A stretch of 64,000 bases of DNA. Origin: Guadua angustifolia. Taxonomy: Eukaryota > Streptophyta > Magnoliopsida > Poales > Poaceae. Location: assembly GCA_036346375.1 (NCBI GenBank), contig CM070511.1, positions 4,588,001-4,652,000 of the forward strand. The letters are read 5' to 3'. The notes beneath the pieces were generated by a model. The model did no database searches. It was not told the origin of the DNA and was given only the letters and a program-made list of their open reading frames with translations. Positions 56,370 through 64,000 of this stretch are shown piece by piece; the stretch's first letter is position 1, and each line of letters opens with the position of its first letter. The position numbers and the translations under genes were made by a program.

Positions 56370-57507
56370 GCATAGAGGTTACACATAAAATTTCCGGTCG
56401 ATCTATGTTCCACGAGCTAGAGAGCTCTCTACTGTCGGCAATAAGCCGTAAGCCCCGTCGGCGATCTGTTGAAACGACTCTATAGGGGCCCTCCCACCGA
56501 GGATAACTTATTGGCCGGACGAGCTCTGAATCCGCCTCGAGCTAAGTCCCCAACAAGGAGCCTCCTAGGTCGTGACCGACCGACGCATGTCTGCGAAGAG
56601 CTTGCGTGTAGTGCGTTGATCGTAGCAAAGGCACTCAAGACCTTACTTCTTCTCGCTAGGGTAAGGTCGAGACCGTTCGTCTTCGAAATCGACTTGGTCG
56701 ACTGTCGACTCGGCAGAGCCTAGCGTGACCTCGGAGGCGGGGCGGCTTCAATCTCAAAACAAGCCGGAAGGGCGTGGACCCTCGTGGCTTCGCTTGTCGT
56801 GGGTGCGAATAGACCATAGGACGGTGGGAAGTTCGCCCACCCGTGCCTTGCCGAATCGCTCGAGCTCATCCAGAATCTCGCTTCTTGACGCCTCGACGAC
56901 GGTTCGCTATGCTGCGTCCGCCCGCTCCGCTGTTCGGGTGAGCCACCGATCGCGGCATATTTTGATGCCGAAGTTCTCGCAAAACTCCTGGAACAACTCA
57001 GCGGTAAACGTACCGTTGTCAGTGATTAGTTTGCACGGAACCCCATACCTGGTGACCACGTTCAAGCGGAAAAAACGGACTGCCGCTCGAGCTGTTATGG
57101 TCGAGACCGGTTCGGCCTCTATCCACTTGGTGAAGGTGTCGACAGCAACGAACAGAAACTTCTTCCCCTGCTTGAGGGAAAGGACCGAGGATGTCCAGTC
57201 CCCAGGTCGAGAAGGGCCATGCGAGCGGAATGGTCTGGAGCGCGTAGGCGGGTTGATGCGACCTTCGTGCGTGGAATTGGCATGCTCGGCAGGTGCGGAC
57301 GATATCCCGAGCATCCTGAAGCGCCGAGGGCCAATAGTATCCCATGCGGAAGGCCTTCCCGACCATTGTCCTGTACGAAGAGTGCGCCCCACAGAGGCCT
57401 GAGTGGATGTCATGCAGTAGGTACTTACCCTCCTCCGTGGAGATGCACCGTGTTAGGATGCCAGAAACATTGCGTCTGTAGAGCTCCCCCTCGACGAGCG
57501 TGTACAA
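56370..57507 (-). pseudogene. Tat integrase
   Basis: The zinc-binding part reads CGAHSSYRTMVGKAFRMGYYW with CRACQFHARRSH. The core has FSTWGLDILGPFPQ and, after a one-base frame change near 57180, FLFVAVDTFTKWIEAEPV and VPCKLITDNGTFTAELFQEF. Then come ILDELERFGKARVGELPTVLWSIRTH (read around 56860-56790) and a C-terminal tail ending GAYGLLPTVESSLARGT near 56400. This is the best-preserved part of the element; the Glu of the D-D-E triad lies in a degraded stretch near 56930. Confidence 0.85.
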
Positions 57508-57509
57508 AC

Positions 57510-59640
57510 TCGCCTTGGCCGCTTGATTCTCCTCTCGGCGGGTCGGGTGGCGTCGCCCGGAGAGGTAATTGTGAATGGCCTCGCCCAGAAGGATTCCTCG
57601 ACTACAAAGAATCGTGGCCTCCTCGTCGGAGATCGACGGGCCGAGAAGGCTTCAAGATGACGCGGGTGGGATAAGCGTCGCTCGAGGAGCCGAGCTTGGA
57701 GAGGAAATCCACTTGAGTTGTCCCTCCCGGGATGTGCTTGAGCTCCAAGTTCTAGAACCATTTTTCCATCTTGCGCACCTCGGCGAGGTACTTTGCCATC
57801 GAATCTCCCGAGCATTGGTAGTCCTTGTTGAACTGTTGATGACGAGCCGAGTCGCCCTTCACGACCAAAGCGCGACACCCAAAGCCTTGCAAGCTCGTAA
57901 GCGGCCAGAGGGCTTCAGATTCGCCACATTGTTGGTCATGGGAAGCAAAAGCGAATGACGTACCTCAACTTCGTCGCCAAGGGTGAGGATAAGTATCCCA
58001 CCGAAGCGCTTGAAGGACCTCGAGCCGTCAAGAACATGACCTGTGGTTTTCTTCCTCGATCCGGGGCTCGATAGCAGTGCATGATGTCTCGCTTTCGACC
58101 ACAAAGTCGGCGAGTACTTGCGATTTTATGGTCGTTCGCGCGCCACGACACGGACGCCGAACGCCGCGAGTTCCATGGCCCACTTGGCGATTCGTCCGCC
58201 ACCTTCCGGGTTCTCGGGATGTCTCCGAGCGGAAGTCGCCGACGACCACTAATGTGCTGGAAGTAGTGCCGAAGCTTGCGCGAGGCCATGAGAAGAGCAT
58301 ATAAAAGCTTTTGTACTGCGGGTAGCGCTCCCGGGCCGTCTTGGCAGGACCTCGGCGACATAATAAACGGGTGTCATTGAGACCCCTGCTCCGCCACCAT
58401 GACGGCACTAACAAATTTTGAGGGGTGGTCATGAGAGTACAAAGCGACAACTTCTCACCAGTCAAGGCGTTATGGGAGGGGGTGGGGACGACAGTGCACG
58501 CCTTCATTGTCGAAGGATCGCTGGGCCTCTCGAGTCCACTCGAAGTCCCGGCTTGCGCAAGGTCTGAAGAATGGGAGCCCGCCGCCGAGCCTCGAGATGA
58601 ATTGCCGAGGGCGCTATGCGCCAGCTGAGGCTTTGCACCGCTGATCGAGGTCGGAGGTGCCATCTTCTCGATCGCCTCGATCTTCTCCGGTTTGGACCAA
58701 CCCCGAGCCCCGATCATGTAGCCGAGCACCTTCGACGACGCCCGCCAACACGCACTTCTCGGGTTGAGCTTGATCTTGTGCTGCTCGGTTGGCGAAGGTC
58801 TCCTCGAGGTCGCGAACATGGTCGCCTCGAGGGGCTTTTGACGATGATGTCGCCCACGAGACTTCAAGGTTTCGCCCGATCGTGGCTCGAAAGTCTTGGT
58901 CATTAGTCGTTGAAAGGTGGCCCTGTGATTGCGCAGACCGAACGACATGGTCGATAGCAATAGGTGCCAAACGGTGTGATGAAGGAAGTCTTGTTTCGCC
59001 CTCGACCGCCACTTGATCCGGTGGTACCCGAGTAAGCATCCAAGAAGCTCAAAGATCTTGGCATTCGCGGAGTCGACGATCCGTCGATCGCTGAAGCGGA
59101 AGTTGTCCTTCAAGCCGAGTTCAACCCCGTATGATCGACGACATTCTCCACTTCCTCCCTTCTTCTCACGACGATGATCGGGTTTGCCACCATTCGAGTA
59201 ATTGATCTCACGAATGAAGCCGCCTTCAAGAGCTTGTCAAGGTTCTCCTTGATGATCGCGACCTTCTCCGGGAGAAACGACGCAGCTTCAAGGCGTCTGT
59301 GTCGAGAACCGGTCCCACTCGCAACTTGTGCTCGATCACCTTCCTTGGGACGCCAGCATGTCCGCTGGCTCCCAAGCAAATATGCCCTTGTTGGCGCGAA
59401 GGAAGGTGACGAGCTCGAGTTCCTATTTGAACTCAACTCGGCGAGACGATGGACGCACCTCGCCGGGTCATTTTCATCAAGCGGCCTGACGCCGTTGCTC
59501 ATTGGCTGGATCGCCGCTTCCGGCGGGCGTTTGGTCGACGCCTCCCACGCTGTGGGCAAGACGCCGAGAGGCCAAGGCCTTGGTCTCGCAGCCATGCGCC
59601 GCTGCAGTGTCGCCGCGCAAGGATGACGCCGCTGGGCCCG
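57510..59640 (-). pseudogene. Tat reverse transcriptase and RNase H (shattered)
   Basis: Recognisable scraps on the minus strand are LPEKVAIIKENLDKLLKAAS with ANPIIVVRR (59330-59150), the region LLSTMSFGLRNHRATFQRLM (about 58950-58890, equivalent of the usual MPFGLKNAGATYQR), LGYMIGARGWSKPEKIEAIE (about 58730-58650), and RNase H pieces in 58.4-57.8 kb. Frame changes occur every few tens of bases and the RT active site is not readable. It is a pseudogene beyond doubt. Confidence 0.7.
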
Positions 59641-60040
59641 GCGGCTTCATGCATCGATGGCTATAGTGGTTGGCGCCATGAACTTGACCAGGCGGCGCCC
59701 GAGGATGGCGCTAGGGAGGTCGCCCTCGACCACCTCAAAGGTGATCAACTCGGTGCGGAAGTTGTCGAGCCGCCCGAAGGTGACGGTAAACGACCGCCCC
59801 AAGGGGGTGGTCGAGCTCCCGGACTATCCCAAAGAATGGTATGGTGATGCTCTTGACCTTCGACCGGGAATCAGATTCTGGCCGAGCGCCCACCGCAACA
59901 AGTTAAGAGAGCTGCCGCCGCCGACCATGACACGACCGACCGTGGTGTTGCTTATGGTCGGGTCACGACCAAGCGGTCTTCGTGTCTCGGCCATACCGGG
60001 AGCGCGTCTTCGGAGAGAAGGTGATGGTGGCCCCACCCAC
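59640..60040 (-). pseudogene. Tat aspartic protease (shattered)
   Basis: The start is near GGGSSLNLLRWALGQNLIPG (59960-59900), normally DGGSSLN. A change of frame gives VTFGRLDNFRTELITFEVVE and SAILGRRLVKFMAP (about 59775-59660), the expected end of a Tat protease. The catalytic Asp is not visible. Single residues usually present appear to be deleted, for example in the LP...AILGR phrase. Confidence 0.7.
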
Positions 60041-61720
60041 TTGCGTGGTCGTTCGAGGGCTTCCCAAATAGCGACCGTAGATGGTCATGCGCGCTTTAAC
60101 TTCACGCTGGTCCGTAAGCCGACGAGCCACCGAAGATGACGCCGATCCGGCCGCCTTTGCCGAACTCCAAATCGAGGTCGCCGTGTTCGCCCGGATTCAC
60201 CCGCCGGCCGGTCGTCATCCTCGAGCACGGCATCTCACCCCGCCCATCGAGAAGGCGCCCAATTATTCTCGCCAAGCCCCGCAGCTCGCAGGTCGTGGTA
60301 GCCGCCCTATGGAATAGGCAGAATTTTGACTCGTCATATCCCGCGACCTTGGGTCTCCGCGGCGAGCATCGGCCCGTCGAATCGCGGCGCGTTAGCCTCT
60401 GCCGGGCTGGTTCTTCGCCTCGGGAGGTCGACCTTGGCGAGGCTTAGAGTCCTCCCGAGCTCGGCTTCGGACCTCGAGGACCTCGCGCTGGCCATCCGCC
60501 GAGACTATCACCCGCGGCAGCCTTCCGCCGCCCCTGCGGTCGCGCTTTCGCTTCTTGGAGGTGGTGCCTTGGTCGGCGCCGAGTTGGACGGGCCGCCTCT
60601 GCTTGGTTCGCACTAAGCTTACCTTGGTCGAGTCGCGTTCCAACGGACGGCATCGTCGCGTCCACGTCACCGCTCCGCCATGCGGAAGAGCTTGTTTACG
60701 CCGAGCCTCGACGTGATCTCTGTGTCTCGGTGAGACGCCGATCGCGACCCGAACTTGAAGGTTTTGATAACGGCCTCGCCGAAAATGCTCGATCAGTTCC
60801 TTGTGCGATGAATCGCCGCACAAAGTCGCCAGAGTGGCTCGCTTTTCCCACGATGACGCGATCCGTGTCTTTCTCGCCCGCCGCCATAACAACTCGAAGT
60901 TAGAGCGAAGAGCGCTCGATTCTGGCGCCACGACCCGGCGAGCCAAAGCTTCGATTGAAAAGCGGTGTCTAGCGCCCCGGCCCAAAGACGGGCCGGAGGT
61001 AGTTATTATTACGAGCTCATCCTCCGCCGCTAGATAGCGGTCGAATAGATGGACAGAACTCGCCGTGGTTTTGGTCCCGCCGGTTACGATCGTAGCTGGC
61101 TTGAACTGCGCCGGCCATCAAGACGCGACGAAGGCCGCCGGAGTATGCTATGCAACCGTAGGCCGACAGCGCCGTTGGTCATGGTCACCGCCGACGAGAT
61201 CCCGCCATCGCCAGACTTCGAGTCGAGGTTTCGGCGTCTGACCTTCGGTGGGAACGACCATGGTGCCGAGCGCGGAGTCACCGTTGGTAACGCAGCGTCT
61301 CGACCCTCCGGCGCGGGCGGAACGCCCCGGAGGATCCGTAGATCCGCCGCGACTTCGAACGCTCGCCCAAGCTCGTCTCGTTGGCGCGGTGCCGTGGGAC
61401 GCCGGCGAGTTCGCGTCGAGCCTCGCCCCGAGCTCGCTGCTCGGGCTAACTCCGCAGCAGAGAAGTCCGACGGGTGGCGGCGTGACGTGTTATCGCCGCT
61501 CCTCTTGAACGGGTCCCAGTGCCGACCGGAGCTGCGGAGGTTCGACCTCGCCGCAGCCTCGATCGAGCTTTTCGCCAGGCCCGCCGAAGAGCTCCGACCT
61601 TGCCCTATCGGGGTCGGCCATGACCGGCGAGAAGGCGAGGCGCCTCCCGGGGGAGGAGTCTGGCGGCCCGAAGAGCGGCGGCCTTCTCTGGGCCTCCCGA
61701 GGGCGGTTATGGCTTGTTGA
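60040..61720 (-). pseudogene. Tat gag (shattered)
   Basis: Pieces across frames on the minus strand include KASHSGDFVRRF (60850-60800), EAVIKTFKFG and VNKLFRMAERYVDATMPSV (60700-60640), and a basic tail SKKRKRDRRGGG. The order matches a gypsy gag C-terminus ahead of protease. The N-terminal part (61.0-61.7 kb) is GC-rich with no clear motif. Open frames on the + strand here are shadows of GC-rich composition. Confidence 0.5.
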
Positions 61721-61940
61721 TAGCAACTCGCACCATCCGGCGAAGCGCTTTCAGGGTTCGCGGATCACGGCCATCCGCGACCTTCGGCGCTGACCGCCCG
61801 CCACCGGGACGGCCGCCGAGTGGCGGCGGCGGCGGCAGGAACAGGACACGAGTTGGAGTCCGTGTCGAGGAAAATCCATCAATGAAAGGCGCCATGCTCC
61901 CGAGATCCGGTGTCGTTCTCGCGAAGAGCAAAACAATCGG

Positions 61941-61956
61941 GCCCCACTTGGCGCCA
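61941..61956 (-). other. Primer-binding site of the Tat element
   Basis: The minus strand reads TGGCGCCAAGTGGGGC two bases inside the 5' LTR. TGGCGCC...GTGGGGC sites are typical of Tat/RIRE2-like elements; I do not name the tRNA. Confidence 0.7.
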
Positions 61957-61958
61957 AT

Positions 61959-62636
61959 TGCCGACGATCGGGATCGCCGACCGCAAGAAGTGAGGTAGGG
62001 GTAGAATGTTAAGGGACCCGAGCAAATAAGCCACTCTAACGGAGGAAGCTAGCGGACGTGAGGATGGTCGGAGCTGGGCGACAACGAACACGAGACACAA
62101 GTTTTATACCGGTTCGAGCCCTCGCAAGGTAATGACTCTATTCCGATCGCCGCCTTTGCGGCGGTGACTTTCTTGTTATGTGGGTGTATGTAATGTTGTT
62201 TACAACTCAAGATAGTAATGAAGATCCCTAGCTCGAGTCGCTTGTGTTGCTCGTTGTCCTTGAGCTCATGCATCCTTGGTCTTTATACCTTCTTCGCACG
62301 TAATCTGTCGGGAGAAACCTGCGGATCGTGGCTCTCAATGCGATCGAAGACAGCCAGAATCGCCCGGCTTGTTACAAGACTCCGAGTCGCCCCACGACCC
62401 GCTTCTTCCAAGAATTACAAGTCAATCGCTAGATCCGAGATCCTCGGGACCAGGATCAAACGAACCCCGCCGAGCTCGAGGTCGTCAGTGAGGTCGAGCT
62501 CAGCGGACCGAGCTTGGGCATACTGCGGCCGAGGTCGAGCGCCCCAAGGCACACCTAGGTCGTGGTCGGGGCCTACCGAGTTGGGGAATCCGTTCGACCG
62601 CACGCCGGCCGGTCAAGGAGTACCCAGCCCTCGTCA
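61959..62636 (-). repeat. 5' LTR of the Tat element (678 bp)
   Basis: It is co-linear with 51632-52310, with a TATAAAG box on the minus strand at 62281-62287. Compared with the other LTR it lacks single or short runs of bases in several places, for example 'cgggaccagg' where the other has 'cgggcggaccagggg'. Confidence 0.9.
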
Positions 62637-62641
62637 TATAC

Positions 62642-62950
62642 TTACACATTTCACATGATATATATACAATTGACAATTCACATATACTTATACATTTCAC
62701 ATATACTTACACATTTCACATGATACATATACAATTGACAATTCACATATACTTATACATTTCACATATAATTACACATTTCACATGATACATATACAAT
62801 TGACAATTCACATATACTTATACATTTCACATATACTTACACATTTCACATGATACATATACAATTGACAATTCACATATACTTATACATTTTACATATA
62901 CTTACACATTTCACATGATACATATACAATTGAAAATTCACATATACTTA
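62642..62950. repeat. 65-bp minisatellite, right fragment (about 5 units)
   Basis: TCACATGATA recurs at 62651, 62716, 62781, 62846 and 62911, an exact 65-bp period with very few substitutions. With the fragments at 48080 and 51506 the original array had about seven to eight units. Confidence 0.93.
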
Positions 62951-63300
62951 TTTGTTCTTGCAGATTGAACTTGCAGATGGTGATCAAAAACCAGTAGACA
63001 TGTGACCTTCTTGGTACCGACTGCTGGAGAAGGTCCTGCTCGATTGACCAAAGACTGCAAGTTCCAAAAGCATGGTCGCCAGAGAGCATACGATACACCG
63101 GGAGAAGAAAGCCATGAGGTGACGTGTTTGGGTGATATGGAATGATCGCTTTGCTTTTTGGTGTAATAGACTACTAACATTCTAGTTGTGGATTTATAAC
63201 CGATTTCATTTTTTGAAAATCATATTAGTATGGAATAAGAATGATTCATTATTTTTATTACAAATTTTATTGAGTCCTTATCTTCATCTCGACCACCTCT
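62951..63300 (+). other. Unassigned DNA with an exon-like 3' end
   Basis: TTCTTGCAG at 62954-62962 looks like a splice acceptor. It is followed by a short + strand frame (IELADGDQKPVDM, stop near 63003), which could be a terminal exon. No family is recognised and there is no upstream exon in the window unless it lies in a nested element. Minus-strand frames here show no motif. Confidence 0.2.
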
Positions 63301-64000
63301 CGTAAATGAATAGTGCCATAATTTCAGGGATATTAATGCTGAATAAATTCAGATAGTAGCTAGTTATTTTTTCACAAATTATACGTGAGTACTTAATAAC
63401 TAGAGAATTCAAGACATTTACTATGCACCTAAAGAAGAGCTTCCAAAATACCATGCATACAACGCTTGAACATCGAGCACACCAACTAGCTGAGCTAAAG
63501 ACAAAACCACATCAACCTTCACACATCGCGATACACCGGCGCCCAACAAAATCAACAGATACACGGCCAACTCTATGTCGCAATGTCCGTGGTTACAAGT
63601 AGAAAAGTACTCAAGATCCTAATGTCGTGGTTACAAAATTGAATGCCATGAAGTTAAAATCAGATATTACCAAAGCATAACACATACTTAGTTGCACAAT
63701 GAGCAATTGAATTGTCTCTGCAAGTTTCGATGCAAAAAAAACCCGGTTTGAAATAAGGCAGTACCAAGATAACGAAATTTCCCAGAGTTGTACTCTTCAA
63801 TCTCCACACGAACAGTAGTCAGGCTACGATAACAAAATCATCAACTCTACTGGAACCTAAACTAAATAGACACAGCAAGGCGCATCATCATAGCCACAGC
63901 AAGGCGCATCATCACACCTAAAATCTCGTTTTTATACCTACTGGGCATTTCACCGAACACCTTGTGGGCAGCCGAATTAGAGAGAGGACGACGGTGTGCA
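63301..64000. other. AT-rich DNA, no gene seen
   Basis: No coding motif is recognised. A 22-bp tandem duplication ('cacagcaaggcgcatcatca' at 63871 and 63893) is present. It may be CACTA-2 internal DNA or flanking sequence; the CACTA-2 right terminus was not found. Confidence 0.3.

Larger units (their letters stand above)
51632..62636 (-). mobile_element. Tat-type Ty3/gypsy element, 11.0 kb, TSD TATAC
   Basis: LTRs are at 51632-52310 (3') and 61959-62636 (5'), both TG...CA on the + strand. TATAC duplicates flank it at 51627-51631 and 62637-62641. Order on the minus strand: PBS, gag (61.7-60.1 kb), protease (60.0-59.6), RT (59.6-58.7), RNase H (58.6-57.8), integrase (57.5-56.4). Between integrase and 3' LTR lies a + strand antisense gene (52.76-55.77 kb). 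This layout matches Tat-lineage elements such as RIRE2-like ones. Coding parts are shattered by many small indels. Confidence 0.88.

Noticed and set aside
60960..61998. Long + strand frames near the Tat 5' end (for example 61049-61720)
   Set aside because: They are antisense to gag in very GC-rich DNA, with no motif; shadows of composition.
48080..62950. 65-bp repeats considered as centromeric satellite
   Set aside because: Only seven to eight units, much shorter than the roughly 155-bp grass centromere satellites, and located inside a CACTA element.
62938..63180. 80-codon minus-strand frame as CACTA-2 TNP2 tail
   Set aside because: None of the TNP2 C-terminal phrases are present.

Overview
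The window is a transposon-on-transposon stretch of a plant nuclear genome, almost certainly a grass (Poaceae). It carries Tekay/Del-type and CRM-like chromoviruses, a Tat-type Ty3/gypsy element with an antisense ORF, an Angela/Tork-like Ty1/copia element, and CACTA (En/Spm) elements with TNP2 and Ulp1-like genes. I found no intact host gene, no rRNA or tRNA gene and no CRISPR. Family names come from recalled protein motifs, not from a database search.

Layout. 1-2866: one end of a CRM-like LTR element (PBS 1710-1721, LTR 1724-2866), inserted in a + strand copia pol remnant (2867-4603). 4604-5942: unassigned DNA with a 104-bp direct repeat, a worn LTR scrap and a Tourist-like MITE. 5943-6760: one end of a CACTA element (CACTA-1), cut off by a truncated Tekay-family LTR (6761-9676), which itself holds a CRM-like solo LTR (7615-8533). 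9677-11397: gag to early RT of a CRM-like element, broken by a copia element. 11398-20891: that copia element, with two LTRs and a second CRM-like solo LTR inside its 3' LTR; a further piece of copia RNase H (20892-21213) shows an LTR-internal-LTR-internal tandem. 21214-32665: a nearly complete minus-strand Tekay element with chromodomain, about 3.2-kb LTRs and an uninterrupted extra ORF between PBS and gag.

The right half appears to be one large CACTA element (CACTA-2) with a likely end near 32722 and a right end outside the window. Its minus-strand gene, which has a Ulp1-like protease tail, is split by CACTA-3 (36187-47316, 3-bp TSD). Upstream of that gene a 65-bp minisatellite is split by two later insertions: a solo Tekay-family LTR (48131-51500, TSD CTTAC) and an 11-kb Tat-type gypsy element (51632-62636, TSD TATAC).

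The most interesting signals are in CACTA-3 and in the Tekay element. Both CACTA-3 genes (TNP2 and the second gene) are preceded by copies of the same roughly 350-bp module. The module has a palindromic TATA segment and a long hairpin whose two copies differ by compensatory base changes. The Tekay element keeps a 203-codon open frame in front of gag, while its gag-pol has six stops, all of the type made by C-to-T or G-to-A change, and its LTRs carry paired TGACGTCA sites.
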